Both the position numbers and the translations under genes were made by a program. The notes under the pieces are model-generated. The model was given only the letters and a program-made list of their open reading frames with translations. It was not told the DNA's origin and ran no database searches. Source: Pseudomonas lalkuanensis (GTDB taxonomy: Bacteria > Pseudomonadota > Gammaproteobacteria > Pseudomonadales > Pseudomonadaceae). Taken from it: DNA of 64,000 nucleotides. The stretch lies in NCBI RefSeq assembly GCF_008807375.1, contig NZ_CP043311.1, positions 3,328,001 through 3,392,000 of the forward strand. The letters run 5' to 3'. Below are positions 44,439 to 56,098 of this stretch, one piece after another (within the stretch, counting starts at the first letter, position 1; every line of letters starts with the position of its first letter).

Positions 44439-44939
44439 GTGGAATTCGCCTTCTATTTCGCCGCCGGTGTGGCCGTTGTCTCCACCCTGCGGGTGATTAC
44501 CAACACCAACCCGGTGCATGCCCTGCTGTACCTCATCGTCTCGCTGCTGGCGGTGTCGATGTGCTTCTTCGCCCTGGGCGCGCCCTTTGCCGGCGCACTG
44601 GAAATCATCGTCTACGCCGGCGCCATCATGGTGCTGTTCGTCTTCGTGGTGATGATGCTGAACCTCGGACCGGCAATCGCCGAACAGGAAAAGAAGTGGC
44701 TCAAGCCCGGTATCTGGACCGGCCCTGCCCTGCTTTCGCTGGTGCTCTTGGCCGAACTGCTTTACGTGCTGTTCGGCAATGCCAGCGGCGCCACCATCGG
44801 TCACACCACCGTGGACTCCAAGGCAGTCGGCATCGCCCTCTTCGGCCCGTACCTGCTCGCCGTGGAACTGGCTTCCATGCTGCTGCTCGCAGCCCTGGTA
44901 GCCGCCTTCCACCTCGGCCGCCACGAAGCTAAGGAATAA
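44439..44939 (+). CDS. nuoJ: NADH-quinone oxidoreductase subunit J
   Basis: 166-residue ND6-type membrane subunit with five helices. VHALLYLIVSLLAVSMCFF and the pi-bulge helix region EIIVYAGAIMVLFVFVVMML are conserved. The start is GTG at 44439 with AAGGAGA 6 nt upstream; no ATG is in frame nearby. 3 bp before nuoK. Confidence 0.95.
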   Translation: MEFAFYFAAGVAVVSTLRVITNTNPVHALLYLIVSLLAVSMCFFALGAPFAGALEIIVYAGAIMVLFVFVVMMLNLGPAIAEQEKKWLKPGIWTGPALLSLVLLAELLYVLFGNASGATIGHTTVDSKAVGIALFGPYLLAVELASMLLLAALVAAFHLGRHEAKE

Positions 44940-44942
44940 GCC

Positions 44943-45251
44943 ATGAACGCAATCCCTCTGGAACATGGCCTCGCGGTCGCCGGCGTGCTCTTCTGCCTGG
45001 GCCTCACCGGCCTGATGGTGCGCCGCAACATCCTGTTCGTGCTCATGAGCCTGGAAGTCATGATGAACGCCGCCGCGCTGGCCTTCGTGGTCGCCGGCGC
45101 CCGCTGGGCCCAGCCTGACGGCCAGATCATGTTCATTCTGGTGATCAGCCTTGCAGCCGCCGAAGCCTCCATCGGCCTGGCGATCCTGCTGCAGCTGTAC
45201 CGCCGCTTCCATACCCTCGATATCGACGCTGCCAGCGAGATGCGCGGATGA
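44943..45251 (+). CDS. nuoK: NADH-quinone oxidoreductase subunit K
   Basis: 102-residue ND4L-type subunit with three helices. The two conserved glutamates of the proton path are visible in [11 protein letters not shown] and [11 protein letters not shown]. It overlaps nuoL by ATGA. Confidence 0.96.
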   Translation: MNAIPLEHGLAVAGVLFCLGLTGLMVRRNILFVLMSLEVMMNAAALAFVVAGARWAQPDGQIMFILVISLAAAEASIGLAILLQLYRRFHTLDIDAASEMRG

Positions 45252-47095
45252 ACCTTCTATTCCTCACTTGCCTGTTCCCGCTGCTTGGCTGGTTCATCCT
45301 GGCCTTCTCCCGCGGGCGTCTCTCCGAAAACACCTCCGCCGTAATCGGCGTCGGCTCCGTGGGCCTGTCGGCCCTGGTCGCCGCCTCGATCATCTGGCAG
45401 TTCAACGTGGCCCCGCCGGAAGGCGGCGTCTACACCCAGGTGCTCTGGCAGTGGATGAGCGTGGCGGGCTTCGCGCCCAGCTTCACCCTCTACCTGGACG
45501 GCCTGTCCCTGACCATGCTCGGCGTGGTCACCGGCGTCGGCTTCCTGATCCACCTGTTCGCCTCCTGGTACATGCGCGGTGAAGAGGGTTACTCCCGCTT
45601 CTTCGCCTACACCAACCTGTTCATCGCCAGCATGCTGTTCCTGGTGCTGGGCGATAACCTGCTGTTCCTCTACTTCGGTTGGGAAGGCGTGGGTCTGTGC
45701 TCGTACCTGCTGATCGGCTTCTACTTCAAGCACACGCCCAACGGCAACGCAGCGCTGAAGGCCTTCATCGTTACCCGCGTGGGCGACGTATTCATGGCCA
45801 TCGGCCTGTTCATCCTGTTCTTCCACCTGGGCACCCTGAACATCCAGGAGCTGATGAAGCTGGCCCCCGAGAAGTACGTGGCTGGCGACGCCTGGCTCTG
45901 GGTCGCCACCCTGATGCTGCTCGGCGGCGCCGTGGGCAAATCCGCCCAGCTGCCCCTGCAGACCTGGCTGGCCGACGCGATGGCGGGCCCGACCCCGGTT
46001 TCCGCGCTGATCCACGCGGCGACCATGGTGACCGCGGGCGTCTACCTGATCGCGCGTACCCACGGCCTGTTCCTGCTGACCCCGGAAATCCTCGAACTGG
46101 TCGGCATCGTCGGTGGCGTGACCCTGGTCCTGGCCGGCTTCGCCGCCCTGGTGCAGACCGACATCAAGCGCATCCTCGCCTACTCCACCATGAGCCAGAT
46201 CGGCTACATGTTCCTCGCCCTCGGCGTGGGTGCATGGGACGCGGCGATCTTCCACCTGATGACCCACGCCTTCTTCAAGGCCCTGCTGTTCCTTGCCTCC
46301 GGCGCGGTGATCAACGCCTGCCACCACGAGCAGAACATCTTCAAGATGGGCGGCCTGTGGAAGAAGTTGCCGCTGGCCTACGCCTGCTTCATCGTCGGCG
46401 GCGCGGCCCTGGCGGCCCTGCCCCTGGTCACCGCCGGCTTCTACTCCAAGGACGAGATCCTCTGGGAAGCCTTCGCCAGTGGCCATAGCGGCCTGCTCTA
46501 CGCTGGCCTCGCGGGCGCCTTCCTGACCTCGATCTACACCTTCCGCCTGATCTTCATCGCCTTCCACGGCGAAGCGAAGACCGAAGCCCATGCCGGCCAC
46601 GGCATCGCCCACAGCCTGCCGCTGGTGGTGCTGCTGGTGCTGTCCACCTTCGTCGGCGCGCTGATCACCCCGCCGCTGGCCGGTGTCCTGCCGGAAAGCG
46701 TCGGCCATGCCGGTGGCGAGGCCAAGCACAGCCTGGAAATCGCTTCGGGCGCCATCGCCCTGGCGGGCATCCTCCTGGCCGCCCTGCTGTTCCTCGGCAA
46801 GCGCCGCTTCATCAGTGCCGTGGCCCAGAGCGCCCCGGGCCGCTTCCTCAGTGCCTGGTGGTACGCCGCCTGGGGCTTCGACTGGCTCTACGACCTGCTG
46901 TTCGTCAAACCCTACCTGCTGGCCTGCCGCCTGCTCCGTCGCGACCCCATCGACGGCACCATCGGCCTGGTCCCGCGTGTAGTGAAGGGCGGCAACTTCG
47001 CCCTCAGCCGTAGCCAGACCGGCCAGCTGCGCTGGTACGCCGTATCCATCGTCGGCGGAGCCGTGCTCGTGCTCGGCGCCGTGCTGCTGACCTGA
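45248..47095 (+). CDS. nuoL: NADH-quinone oxidoreductase subunit L
   Basis: 615-residue antiporter-like ND5 subunit at the tip of the membrane arm, about 14-16 helices plus the long lateral helix at the C-terminal end. Key pump residues sit in [15 protein letters not shown] (Glu) and [16 protein letters not shown] (Lys), with the broken-helix region [16 protein letters not shown]. It precedes nuoM by 25 bp. Confidence 0.97.
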   Translation: MNLLFLTCLFPLLGWFILAFSRGRLSENTSAVIGVGSVGLSALVAASIIWQFNVAPPEGGVYTQVLWQWMSVAGFAPSFTLYLDGLSLTMLGVVTGVGFLIHLFASWYMRGEEGYSRFFAYTNLFIASMLFLVLGDNLLFLYFGWEGVGLCSYLLIGFYFKHTPNGNAALKAFIVTRVGDVFMAIGLFILFFHLGTLNIQELMKLAPEKYVAGDAWLWVATLMLLGGAVGKSAQLPLQTWLADAMAGPTPVSALIHAATMVTAGVYLIARTHGLFLLTPEILELVGIVGGVTLVLAGFAALVQTDIKRILAYSTMSQIGYMFLALGVGAWDAAIFHLMTHAFFKALLFLASGAVINACHHEQNIFKMGGLWKKLPLAYACFIVGGAALAALPLVTAGFYSKDEILWEAFASGHSGLLYAGLAGAFLTSIYTFRLIFIAFHGEAKTEAHAGHGIAHSLPLVVLLVLSTFVGALITPPLAGVLPESVGHAGGEAKHSLEIASGAIALAGILLAALLFLGKRRFISAVAQSAPGRFLSAWWYAAWGFDWLYDLLFVKPYLLACRLLRRDPIDGTIGLVPRVVKGGNFALSRSQTGQLRWYAVSIVGGAVLVLGAVLLT

Positions 47096-47120
47096 ATCTT
47101 CTTAAGGAATTGAGCCCGTC

Positions 47121-48647
47121 ATGATTCTGCCCTGGCTAATCCTGATTCCCTTCATCGGTGGCCTGCTCTGCTGGCAAGGTGAGCGCTTCGGCGCCACCCT
47201 GCCCCGCTGGATCGCCCTGCTCACCATGACCCTGCTGTTCGTCCTCGGCCTCTGGCTGTGGGCGACCGGCGACTTCACCCTGGCTCCCGCGCCCGGCACC
47301 GAGCCGGTTTGGGCGGAAGAGTTCAAGGTGCAGTGGATCGAGCGCTTCGGCGTCACCATCCACCTGGCCCTGGACGGCATCTCCATCCTGATGATCGTCC
47401 TCACTGGCCTGCTCGGTGTGCTGTCCGTGCTCTGCTCCTGGCGTGAAATCCAGAACCGCGTCGGTTTCTTCCATCTCAACCTGATGTGGATCCTCGGCGG
47501 CGTGGTCGGCGTGTTCCTCGCCATTGACCTGTTCCTGTTCTTCTTCTTCTGGGAAATGATGCTGGTGCCGATGTACTTCCTCATCGCGCTCTGGGGTCAT
47601 AGCGGCAGCAAGGGCAAGACCCGCATCAACGCCGCCACCAAGTTCTTCATCTACACCCAGGCCAGCGGCCTGATCATGCTGGTGGCCATCCTCGGCCTGG
47701 TACTGGTGAACTACAGCAACACCGGCGTGCTGACCTTCAACTACGCCGACCTGCTGAAGACCCAGCTCGCCCCCGGTACCGAGTACCTGCTGATGCTCGG
47801 CTTCTTCGTCGCCTTCGCGGTGAAGTTCCCGGTGGTTCCGTTCCACTCCTGGCTGCCCGATGCCCACGCCCAGGCCCCGACTGCGGGCTCCGTGGACCTC
47901 GCCGGTATCCTGCTGAAGACCGCCGCCTACGGCATGATCCGTTTCGCCCTGCCGCTGTTCCCCAACGCCTCGGCCGAGTTCGCGCCGATCGCCCAGTGGC
48001 TCGGCGTATTCGCCATTGTCTACGGTGCCCTGCTGTCCTTCGCCCAGACCGATATCAAGCGCCTGGTGGCCTACTCCAGCGTGTCCCACATGGGCTTCGT
48101 GCTGATCGCCATCTACTCCAGCAGCCAGATCGCCCTGCAGGGCGCCATCGTGCAGATGATCGCCCACGGTCTCTCCGCTGCCGCACTCTTTATCCTGTGT
48201 GGCCAGCTGTACGAGCGACTGCACACCCGTGACATGCGCGAAATGGGCGGTATCTGGAATCGCATGCCATACCTGCCCGGCATCAGCCTGTTCTTCGCCG
48301 CCGCCGCCCTCGGCCTGCCGGGCACCGGCAACTTCGTCGGCGAGTTCCTGATCCTGGTCGGCGCCTTCCAGCAGGTACCGTGGATTGCCGTACTGGCCTC
48401 CACTGGCCTCGTGTTCGGCTCGGTCTACTCGCTGATCATGATCCACCGCGCCTACTTCGGCCCGTCGAAGAACGACAACGCCTACGAAGGCCTGCGCTAT
48501 CGCGAACTGACCATGGTCCTGGGCCTTGCCGGCCTCCTGATCCTGCTCGGCATCTACCCGCAACCGGTACTGGATACCTCCGCTGCGACCATGCACGGCG
48601 TGCACCAGTGGCTGGACTCCGCCGTCAATCAACTTGTTGCCCGGTAA
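47121..48647 (+). CDS. nuoM: NADH-quinone oxidoreductase subunit M
   Basis: 508-residue antiporter-like ND4 subunit, about 14 helices. The conserved FFWEMMLVPMYFLIALWG holds the pump Glu, and KFPVVPFHSWLPDAHAQAP holds the Lys and His region. ATG 47121 has AAGGA upstream. 7 bp before nuoN. Confidence 0.97.
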   Translation: MILPWLILIPFIGGLLCWQGERFGATLPRWIALLTMTLLFVLGLWLWATGDFTLAPAPGTEPVWAEEFKVQWIERFGVTIHLALDGISILMIVLTGLLGVLSVLCSWREIQNRVGFFHLNLMWILGGVVGVFLAIDLFLFFFFWEMMLVPMYFLIALWGHSGSKGKTRINAATKFFIYTQASGLIMLVAILGLVLVNYSNTGVLTFNYADLLKTQLAPGTEYLLMLGFFVAFAVKFPVVPFHSWLPDAHAQAPTAGSVDLAGILLKTAAYGMIRFALPLFPNASAEFAPIAQWLGVFAIVYGALLSFAQTDIKRLVAYSSVSHMGFVLIAIYSSSQIALQGAIVQMIAHGLSAAALFILCGQLYERLHTRDMREMGGIWNRMPYLPGISLFFAAAALGLPGTGNFVGEFLILVGAFQQVPWIAVLASTGLVFGSVYSLIMIHRAYFGPSKNDNAYEGLRYRELTMVLGLAGLLILLGIYPQPVLDTSAATMHGVHQWLDSAVNQLVAR

Positions 48648-48654
48648 GTAGGTT

Positions 48655-50118
48655 ATGGAATTCACGACTCAACACCTGATTGCCCTGCTACCGCTGCTGG
48701 TCACCTGCGCCACCATTGTCGTGGTGATGCTGGCCATCGCCTGGAAGCGGCACCACTCCTGGACCTTCGGCCTCTCGGTCATCGGTCTGAACCTCGCCCT
48801 GCTGTCCATCATCCCGGCACTGAAGGTCGCTCCCCTGGAAGTGACCCCGCTGATGATGATCGACAACTTCGGCGCCTATTACATGGCGCTGGTCCTGGCC
48901 GGCACCCTCGCCTGCGTCACCCTGATCCACGCCTACCTGGGCGGTGAATCGGGCAAGGGCTACCCGGGCAACCGCGAAGAGATGTACCTGCTGATCCTCC
49001 TGGCCGCCGCCGGCGGCCTGGTACTGGTCACCGCGCAGCACCTGGCCGGCCTGTTCATCGGCCTGGAACTGCTTTCGGTACCGGTTTACGGCCTGGTGGC
49101 GTACGCCTTCTTCAACAAGCGTTCCCTGGAAGCCGGCATCAAGTACATGGTGCTGTCCGCCGCCGGTTCCGCCTTCCTGCTGTTCGGCATGGCCCTGCTC
49201 TATGCCGACGCCGGCAGCCTGAGCTTCAGCCAGCTGGCCGCCGCCGGTACCTCCAGCGTGCTGTCCCAGCTCGGCATCGGCATGATGCTGATCGGCCTCG
49301 CATTCAAGCTGTCCCTGGTTCCGTTCCACCTCTGGACCCCGGACGTGTACGAAGGCGCCCCGGCGCCGGTGGCCGCCTTCCTGGCCACCGCAAGCAAGGT
49401 GGCCGTGTTCGCCGTGCTGCTGCGTCTCTATCAGCTCTCCCCGGCGACCGCCGGCGGCTGGCTGAACGACCTGCTGACCGTCATCGCCATCGCCTCCATC
49501 CTGTTCGGCAACCTGCTGGCCCTGGTGCAGAACAACATCAAGCGTCTGCTGGGCTACTCCTCCATCGCCCACTTCGGCTACCTGCTGGTGGCGCTGATCG
49601 CGAGCAAGGGCCTGGCCGTGGAAGCCATCGGTGTCTACCTGGCCACCTACGTGCTGACCAGCCTGGGCGCCTTCGGTGTCGTCACCCTTATGTCCACCCC
49701 CTACAGCGGCCGTGACTGCGATGCCCTGTACGAGTACCGCGGCCTCTTCTGGCGCCGTCCGTACCTGACCGCCGTGCTCACCGTGATGATGCTGTCGCTC
49801 GCCGGCATCCCGCTCACCGCAGGCTTCATCGGCAAGTTCTTCGTGATCGCCGCCGGTGTCGAATCCGGCCTCTGGTGGCTGCTGGGGGCCATGGTCCTGG
49901 GTAGCGCCATCGGTGTGTTCTACTACCTGCGCGTCATGGTCACCCTGTTCCTGGTGGAGCCGAACCTGCGTCGTCACGATGCGGACCTGCACTGGGCCCA
50001 GCGCGCCGGCGGCATCATGCTGCTGTTCGTGGCCCTGCTGGCCTTCTTCCTCGGTGTCTACCCGCAGCCGCTGCTGGACCTGGTCCAGCACTCCGGTCTG
50101 GTGGCCCTGGCCAACTGA
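48655..50118 (+). CDS. nuoN: NADH-quinone oxidoreductase subunit N
   Basis: 487-residue antiporter-like ND2 subunit, about 14 helices, last gene of the operon. Typical segments are [39 protein letters not shown] and [17 protein letters not shown]. It is followed by an intrinsic terminator, closing the nuoA-N transcript. Confidence 0.97.
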   Translation: MEFTTQHLIALLPLLVTCATIVVVMLAIAWKRHHSWTFGLSVIGLNLALLSIIPALKVAPLEVTPLMMIDNFGAYYMALVLAGTLACVTLIHAYLGGESGKGYPGNREEMYLLILLAAAGGLVLVTAQHLAGLFIGLELLSVPVYGLVAYAFFNKRSLEAGIKYMVLSAAGSAFLLFGMALLYADAGSLSFSQLAAAGTSSVLSQLGIGMMLIGLAFKLSLVPFHLWTPDVYEGAPAPVAAFLATASKVAVFAVLLRLYQLSPATAGGWLNDLLTVIAIASILFGNLLALVQNNIKRLLGYSSIAHFGYLLVALIASKGLAVEAIGVYLATYVLTSLGAFGVVTLMSTPYSGRDCDALYEYRGLFWRRPYLTAVLTVMMLSLAGIPLTAGFIGKFFVIAAGVESGLWWLLGAMVLGSAIGVFYYLRVMVTLFLVEPNLRRHDADLHWAQRAGGIMLLFVALLAFFLGVYPQPLLDLVQHSGLVALAN

Positions 50119-50135
50119 GGCAAGCCCGAGCAACG

Positions 50136-50163
50136 AAAAACCCGGCCAGGTGCCGGGTTTTTT
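50136..50163 (+). terminator. Intrinsic terminator of the nuo operon
   Basis: AAACCCGGC (50138-50146) pairs with GCCGGGTTT (50152-50160) around CAGGT; further T residues follow and A residues precede. 17 bp after the nuoN stop. Confidence 0.92.
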
Positions 50164-50303
50164 GTGGGCGGTTTCCTGGGGGCTGCGTCAGGCCCTGCTC
50201 CATGGGGTGGGTAAAGGAACCGAGGCCATGTGGCCGCCGAGCGGCTTCGAGGGGCGGACATCGCTCCGCATTTCCAGCATTCGAGACCGATCCCTCCGCC
50301 TAT

Positions 50304-50329
50304 GGTGGACCGTTGAAGCGCGGTCCACC
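50304..50329 (-). terminator. Hairpin downstream of the ctpM-like gene
   Basis: GGTGGACCG (50304-50312) pairs perfectly with CGGTCCACC (50321-50329), 8-nt loop. It lies 40 bp past the chemoreceptor stop on the minus strand, in the 200 bp between two convergent transcripts. No T tract, so it may instead be a copy of a common Pseudomonas intergenic palindrome. Confidence 0.45.
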
Positions 50330-50368
50330 CCAAGCACCGGGCAGAACTGCAGATGGCCGTTATGACCA

Positions 50369-52051
50369 TCAGATCCTGAACTGCCTCACCAACCCGCCCA
50401 GGCTGTCGCCCAGCCGGGAAAGACTGCGGGCGGTCTCGGCACCCTGGCGGGTTTCCTCCGCCACGCTGTCCACCGCCACGGCGATCTGGTGCACGCTGCG
50501 GTTGATCTCCTCGGCCACCGCAGTCTGCTCCTCGGCGGCGCTGGCGATCTGGGCGTTCATGGCATTGATGGTGCCGATCAGCCCGGCGATGGCATCCAGG
50601 GAGGCGCCTGCCTGGTTGGCCTGGCTGCTGGTGGTTTCGCCGGCATCGCTGGAGCGGCGCATCGCGGTCACCGCGTCCTGGGTTCCCTGCTGCAGGCGAT
50701 CGATCATGCCCTGGATTTCCTGGGTGCTCTGCTGCGTGCGGCTGGCCAGGGCGCGGACCTCGTCCGCCACCACGGCGAAGCCGCGGCCCGCCTCACCGGC
50801 GCGCGCCGCTTCGATGGCCGCGTTGAGTGCCAGGAGGTTGGTCTGTTCAGCGATGGAGCGGATCACGCCAAGCACGCTGACGATGGACTGCACGTCCTGC
50901 TGCAGGCTGTCCAGGGACAGGCCGCTGCTACGGATATCGCCCACCAGGGCATGAATGCGGGTGATGCTGCCGTCCACCACCTGCTTGGCGGCCTGGCCCT
51001 CCTGGTCGGTCTGCCGGGCCGCCTCGGCCGCGCCTTGCGCGCTCCTGGCCACTTCATGCGCGGCGGCGGACATCTCGTTGATGGCGGTCGCCACCTGGTC
51101 GGTCTCCTGGCGCTGGCGATCCATGGCCTGCTCGGATCGCTGTGCCTGCGCAGCCACCTCCCCCACCAGCGCCGTGAGCTGGCCGGTCATGTCGACGATC
51201 TGGCGTACCAGGCCATGGATCTTCTCGACGAAGCGGTTGAAGGAGCCCGCCAGTTCGCCAAGCTCGTCATGGCTGTCGACCACCAGGCGGCGGGTCAGGT
51301 CGCCTTCGCCGGCGGCGATGTCGTCCAGGTTGGCCCTGATCCGCTGCAACGGGCGCACCAGGGCATTGGCCAGTCCCAGGCCAACCAGGCCGAAGATCAC
51401 CAGCAGCACGGCAGCGATCACCACCACGCTGGTCACGATGGTGCTCACGCGCTCGTCGATCTCTCGCTCCACTTGCGCCACCTGGGCCGCCACGCCATCC
51501 AGGTTCACCGCAGTGCCCAGGGCCAGGTCCCACTTGGGCAGGTAGTAGCTGTAGGCCAACTTGGGTACCAGCACGCTCTCGTTGCCCGGTAGGGAGGAGC
51601 TGTACTCCACGTAGTTGGAGCCGTCCTTGGCCACCGCCACCAGGCGGTCGTTCACGGCTACGCCGTTGGGGTCCTTGCGGCCGGTGAAACTCTTGCCCAC
51701 ATCTACCGGGCTGTCACCGCGAAACAGGCGAATCACCTGGGAGTCGTAGCCGAAGAAATAGCCGTCCTTGCCGTACTTGATCTTCGACAGAATGGCGATG
51801 GCCTGGTCGCGGCTGGCGGCGTCGCCCTGGGCCGAAGCGTCGTACAGTGCCTGCACCGACCCCAGGGCGATCTGCATGTAGCTCCTGAGTTCTTCGCGGC
51901 TCTCGCCGATCAGGCGCTCGCGGGTGTTCTTCACTTCGTCTTCGGCCAGGCGGTGGATCACCTGGGTCACCGCGCCGGACAGCACCAGCGCGAAGAGGAT
52001 CACAGGCACCAGGGCCAACAGCAGGACTTTGGTCTTCAGGGTCAAACGCAT
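50369..52051 (-). CDS. ctpM: Methyl-accepting chemotaxis protein, CtpM-like (sCache)
   Basis: 560-residue transmembrane chemoreceptor. TM1 is at about 9-29. A single-Cache periplasmic domain (about 35-190, with [14 protein letters not shown] and [20 protein letters not shown]) is followed by TM2 (about 200-225), HAMP ([20 protein letters not shown]) and the signalling hairpin [19 protein letters not shown]. There is no C-terminal CheR-binding pentapeptide. Position beside a Na+/H+ antiporter-family gene and a TlpQ-like receptor matches PAO1 PA2652 (CtpM, malate); ligand specificity is inferred from that synteny only. Confidence 0.85.
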   Translation of the reverse strand: MRLTLKTKVLLLALVPVILFALVLSGAVTQVIHRLAEDEVKNTRERLIGESREELRSYMQIALGSVQALYDASAQGDAASRDQAIAILSKIKYGKDGYFFGYDSQVIRLFRGDSPVDVGKSFTGRKDPNGVAVNDRLVAVAKDGSNYVEYSSSLPGNESVLVPKLAYSYYLPKWDLALGTAVNLDGVAAQVAQVEREIDERVSTIVTSVVVIAAVLLVIFGLVGLGLANALVRPLQRIRANLDDIAAGEGDLTRRLVVDSHDELGELAGSFNRFVEKIHGLVRQIVDMTGQLTALVGEVAAQAQRSEQAMDRQRQETDQVATAINEMSAAAHEVARSAQGAAEAARQTDQEGQAAKQVVDGSITRIHALVGDIRSSGLSLDSLQQDVQSIVSVLGVIRSIAEQTNLLALNAAIEAARAGEAGRGFAVVADEVRALASRTQQSTQEIQGMIDRLQQGTQDAVTAMRRSSDAGETTSSQANQAGASLDAIAGLIGTINAMNAQIASAAEEQTAVAEEINRSVHQIAVAVDSVAEETRQGAETARSLSRLGDSLGGLVRQFRI

Positions 52052-52090
52052 CGGGGCAATCCTCGAAAAGCAGGGGTCCGGAAAGCAAGA

Positions 52091-52118
52091 CGGGGTTGCC
52101 GTCTTATCGGCAACCCCG
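52091..52118 (-). terminator. Terminator of the antiporter-family gene
   Basis: Perfect 11-bp stem CGGGGTTGCCG (52091-52101) with its complement at 52108-52118, 6-nt loop. On the minus strand it follows the antiporter stop by 60 nt and precedes the chemoreceptor start, with a weak T-rich tail. Confidence 0.65.
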
Positions 52119-52178
52119 TGCGCACCTTAAGCGACTGTAAAGTCGAAATGATCAAGCGAACGCCAGTACCGGCGCGCG

Positions 52179-53498
52179 CTAGAGGACCATCGCAGCGGCC
52201 CAGCCAAACGCCAGCAGCGGCAGGTTGTAATGCAGGAAAGTGGGCACCACGGTGTCCCAGATATGGTTGTGCTGGCCATCCACGTTCAGGCCCGCGGTCG
52301 GGCCCAGGGTGGAGTCGGACGCGGGAGACCCGGCGTCGCCCAGGGCCCCTGCGGTGCCGACGATGCTGACGATCGCCAGCGGGCTGAAGCCCAGTTGCAC
52401 GCACAGCGGCACGAAGATGGCCGCGATGATCGGCACGGTGGAGAAGGACGAACCGATGCCCATGGTCACCAGCAGGCCCACCAGCAGCATCAGCAGCGCC
52501 CCCAGCGGCTTGCTGTGGCCGATCCAGCCGGCCGAAGCATCCACCAGGGTCGCTACCTGGCCGGTTTCGCGCATCACCTCGGCGAAGCCCGAGGCGGCAA
52601 TCATGATGAAGCCGATCATGGCCATCATCTTCATGCCCTCGGTAAACAGGTCGTCCGCTTCCTTCCAGCGCACCACGCCCGACAGCGAGAAGATCACGAA
52701 GCCCAGCAGCGCACCGATGATCATCGAGTCCAGCCAGAGCTGCACCACGAACGCGACCAGGATGGCCACACCGGCCACGCCGAGGCTCATCGGGTTGTAG
52801 GCGACGCTCACCTGCTCGGCCTGGGCGATGCGCTCCAGGTCATAGGTGCGCTTGCCGCGATAGCTCACGAACACTGCGATGAACAGGCCGGCGACCATGC
52901 CCAGCGCCGGTATCAACATCGCCTCGGTGACATTCACACCGGTAACGTCGACGCCACTTTTCACCACATTCGCCAGCAGGATCTCGTTCAGGAAAATGTT
53001 GCCGAATCCCACCGGCAGGAACATGTAGGGCGTGATCAGGCCGAAGGTGATCACGCAGGCGACCAGCCGGCGATCGATGGACAGCCGCGTCAGCACATAG
53101 AGAAGAGGGGGAACCAGCAATGGAATGAAGGCGATGTGGATCGGCAGGATGTTCTGCGAGGAAATCGCCACGCACAGCAACAAGGCGACCAGCAGCCATT
53201 TCAGTGCATTGCCGCCGTTGGCTTCCTGGCGGCCCACCAGTGCCAGGGCCTTGTCCGCCAACGCGTGGGCCAGGCCGGAACGCGCGATGGCCACGGCGAA
53301 TGCACCCAATAGCGCGTAGGACAGTGCCACGGTGGCGCCGCCACCCAGGCCCTTGTTGAAGGCCGACAGGGAACCTTCGATCCCCAGGCCGCCGACCAGG
53401 CCACCCACCAGCGCGCCGATGATCAGGGCCACCACCACATGGACCCGGCACAGGCTGAGGACCAGCATGATCCCCACCGCCGCCACTACCGCATTCAT
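52179..53498 (-). CDS. Na+/H+ antiporter-family transporter (YuiF-like)
   Basis: 439-residue inner-membrane protein with about 11-12 hydrophobic segments, of the YuiF/NhaC-related ion transporter group. Characteristic stretches are [20 protein letters not shown] and [18 protein letters not shown], then [19 protein letters not shown] near the C-terminus. The start is set at ATG 53498 ([12 protein letters not shown]) with GGAGAGG just upstream; the frame is open 47 codons further but that stretch is charged and not family-like. The substrate is not proven. It sits between two chemoreceptor genes, as in PAO1 (PA2653). Confidence 0.8.
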   Translation of the reverse strand: MNAVVAAVGIMLVLSLCRVHVVVALIIGALVGGLVGGLGIEGSLSAFNKGLGGGATVALSYALLGAFAVAIARSGLAHALADKALALVGRQEANGGNALKWLLVALLLCVAISSQNILPIHIAFIPLLVPPLLYVLTRLSIDRRLVACVITFGLITPYMFLPVGFGNIFLNEILLANVVKSGVDVTGVNVTEAMLIPALGMVAGLFIAVFVSYRGKRTYDLERIAQAEQVSVAYNPMSLGVAGVAILVAFVVQLWLDSMIIGALLGFVIFSLSGVVRWKEADDLFTEGMKMMAMIGFIMIAASGFAEVMRETGQVATLVDASAGWIGHSKPLGALLMLLVGLLVTMGIGSSFSTVPIIAAIFVPLCVQLGFSPLAIVSIVGTAGALGDAGSPASDSTLGPTAGLNVDGQHNHIWDTVVPTFLHYNLPLLAFGWAAAMVL

Positions 53499-53728
53499 CG
53501 CCTCTCCCCACCTTTGCAGGCCATGCCGGCCGCGAAAAAAAGCGCGCACTTTGCCCAAACCGGGGGCGGCTGTCAAAAGCGTTCGGAATATTGGGCGTAG
53601 TGTGCATAATTCTTGCCTGCAAATTGCGCCCTCGTGCATTCCGCACGGCTATTCGTCGTCTTCGCGTCAAGAAATCGCCGCTCGCGCCGACAACGAATGA
53701 AGTTCCGACGAGACAGAAGGAAGTCCCA

Positions 53729-55873
53729 ATGCCGTTCAATCGCCTGTCCATCCAGTGGAAAATCACCCTGCTCGCCGGCCTCTGCCTGCTGGCCATCGTG
53801 ACCCTGCTGGTCGGTTCGTCCCTGTACCAGTCCGAGCGCAGCGCCAGCCTGGTGAAGGCCGACAGCAGCCGGATGCTCGACCAGAGCGCACGCCTGCGCC
53901 TGCAGGCCCGCGCGGAGCTGCAGGCCATCCGCATCCAGCGCTACTTCATGGACACCTACCAGTACGGCAAGGGCTTCTCGCGCCAGGTGTTGTTCCTCAA
54001 GGAACAGGCGGAAAAGCGCTTCCTCGACGCCTTCGACCTGCGTGAAGACCTGACCCGCCAAGTCCGCACCAGCCTGGAAGCCAACCCGGAAATCCTCGGC
54101 CTCTACCTGGTCTTCGAACCCAACGCCCTGGACGGCAAGGACGAACTCTTCGTCGACCAGGCCGAACTCGGCAGCAACGACAAAGGCCGCTTCTCCCTTT
54201 ATTGGGCTCAACCCACCCCCGGCAAGCTCGAATCGGAATCCATGACCGAGGAGCTGCTCGCCGACAGCAGCACCGGCCCCAGCGGCGCACCCTACAACGC
54301 CTGGTACACCTGCCCGATGAAAACCGGTCAGTCCTGCGTGCTGGACCCCTACTTCGATAACGTCGGCGGCCGCCAGGTGCTGATGACCAGCATCGCCTTC
54401 CCGCTGCAATTGAACGGCAAGACCATCGGCGTCATGGGCCTTGACATCAGCCTGGAAAGCCTCCAGCAGTTGAGCATGTCCGGTAACCGTGAGCTGTATG
54501 ACGGCAACGGCCACGTGAGCATCCTCAGCCCGGCCGGCCTGCTCGCCGGCCACAGCCGCGACGCCAGCCTGCTCAGTGCGAAGCTGGACAAGGCCTTTGG
54601 TGAAAACGCCAGCGAACTGGCCGGCAACCTCCAGGCCGGCAAGGCCGTGGAACTCAAGCACAACGGCATGCTGCGGGTGATGCAGCCGTTCAAGCCGATC
54701 CCCACCGCTGCACCCTGGAGCGTGCTGCTGGAAGTACCGGAGAAGGTCCTGCTGGCGCCGGCCCTGGAACTGGATGCCAAACTCGATTCGCAGAACCACA
54801 CCGCCAACCTGGTCGGCCTGTTGATCGGCCTCGTCTCGGGCGTCGCCGGCCTGCTGCTGGTGTGGCTCACCGCCCGCGGCGTGACCCGGCCGATCCAGGG
54901 CGTGGCGCACATGCTCCGTGACATCGCCAGCGGCGAGGGCGACCTCACCCGGCGCCTGGACTACGCCCGCCAGGACGAGCTGGGCGAGCTGGCCGGCTGG
55001 TTCAACCGTTTCCTCGACAAGCTGCAGCCGATCATCGCCGACGTGAAGCGCTCGGTGCAGGACGCCCGCGGCACCGCCGACCAGTCCGCCGCCATCGCCA
55101 GCCAGACCAGCGCCGGCATGCAGCAGCAGTACCGCGAAGTCGACCAGGTGGCCACCGCCTCCAACGAGATGAGCGCCACCGCCCAGGACGTCGCCCGCAG
55201 CGCCGCCCAGGCCGCCGAAGCCGCCCGCGGCGCCGACCATGCCACCCGGGAAGGCCTCGGCGTGATCGGCAAGACCACCAGCGCCATCGAGCAACTGGCC
55301 AGCGAAATGAGCGCGGCCATGGAAGAAGTGCAGGCCCTGGCCAACAGCAGCGAGCAGATCGGCTCGGTGCTGGAAGTGATCCGCGCCATCGCCGAACAGA
55401 CCAACCTGCTGGCGCTCAATGCCGCCATCGAGGCCGCGCGGGCCGGCGAGGCCGGGCGCGGCTTCGCGGTGGTGGCCGACGAGGTGCGCAACCTGGCCAA
55501 GCGCACCCAGGATTCGGTGGAGGAAATCCGCCAGGTGATCGAGGGCCTGCAGCACGGCACCCGCGAAGTGGTCGGCTCGATGCACAGCAGCCACCGCCAG
55601 GCGCAGGGCAGCGTCGAGCAGGTGGAACAGGCGGTGGCGGCGCTGCAGCGCATCGGCGAGGCGGTGACGGTGATCACCGACATGAACCTGCAGATCGCGT
55701 CTGCCGCCGAGGAACAGAGCGCGGTGGCCGAGGAGATCAACCGCAACGTGGCGGCGATCCGCGACGTCACCGAATCCCTTTCCGGCCAGGCCGAGGAGTC
55801 CGCCCAGGTCAGCCAGGCGCTGAACCGCCTGGCCAACCACCAGCAGGGGCTGATGGATCAGTTCCGCGCGTAG
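53729..55873 (+). CDS. tlpQ: Methyl-accepting chemotaxis protein, TlpQ-like (dCache)
   Basis: 714 residues from ATG 53729 ([12 protein letters not shown]), supported by GAAGGAAG upstream. TM1 is at about 11-31. The long periplasmic double-Cache domain (about 35-360) includes [31 protein letters not shown] and [20 protein letters not shown]2 is about 370-390, then HAMP, then [19 protein letters not shown]. The length equals that of P. aeruginosa TlpQ (PA2654), which senses histamine and polyamines, and the gene neighbourhood matches. The same ligands are inferred, not shown. Confidence 0.82.
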   Translation: MPFNRLSIQWKITLLAGLCLLAIVTLLVGSSLYQSERSASLVKADSSRMLDQSARLRLQARAELQAIRIQRYFMDTYQYGKGFSRQVLFLKEQAEKRFLDAFDLREDLTRQVRTSLEANPEILGLYLVFEPNALDGKDELFVDQAELGSNDKGRFSLYWAQPTPGKLESESMTEELLADSSTGPSGAPYNAWYTCPMKTGQSCVLDPYFDNVGGRQVLMTSIAFPLQLNGKTIGVMGLDISLESLQQLSMSGNRELYDGNGHVSILSPAGLLAGHSRDASLLSAKLDKAFGENASELAGNLQAGKAVELKHNGMLRVMQPFKPIPTAAPWSVLLEVPEKVLLAPALELDAKLDSQNHTANLVGLLIGLVSGVAGLLLVWLTARGVTRPIQGVAHMLRDIASGEGDLTRRLDYARQDELGELAGWFNRFLDKLQPIIADVKRSVQDARGTADQSAAIASQTSAGMQQQYREVDQVATASNEMSATAQDVARSAAQAAEAARGADHATREGLGVIGKTTSAIEQLASEMSAAMEEVQALANSSEQIGSVLEVIRAIAEQTNLLALNAAIEAARAGEAGRGFAVVADEVRNLAKRTQDSVEEIRQVIEGLQHGTREVVGSMHSSHRQAQGSVEQVEQAVAALQRIGEAVTVITDMNLQIASAAEEQSAVAEEINRNVAAIRDVTESLSGQAEESAQVSQALNRLANHQQGLMDQFRA

Positions 55874-55944
55874 GGTGAATGTCGCGCTTTGCATCCACCA
55901 GCGCGGCCGAGCCCGAGCCCGGCACTGATGCCCTAGGCTTTCCC

Positions 55945-55967
55945 GTGGGAGCCAATTCATTCGCGAA
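55945..55967 (+). repeat. REP-like intergenic repeat, copy 1
   Basis: GTGGGAGCCAATTCATTCGC plus GAA. It is nearly identical to copy 2 (56099-56121) and to one arm of the 42-bp palindrome at 62674-62715. Typical Pseudomonas REP-class sequence. Confidence 0.7.
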
Positions 55968-56026
55968 AGCAGGCCGCAGGTCTGTCCCGGGGAGCCCCTG
56001 CCACACCGACGAACCCTCACCCCCGG

Positions 56027-56051
56027 CCCCTCTCCCTGAAGAGGAGAGGGG
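56027..56051. repeat. Intergenic hairpin CCCCTCTCC/GGAGAGGGG
   Basis: CCCCTCTCC (56027-56035) pairs with GGAGAGGGG (56043-56051), 7-nt loop, preceded by a CCTCACCCCCGG stretch. This is a common short palindromic unit between Pseudomonas genes. It may terminate tlpQ transcription, but there is no T tract. Confidence 0.55.
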
Positions 56052-56098
56052 TGACTCGCGCCGGAACCACCGCCGCACCGGCGATGCTCTGCTTTTCT

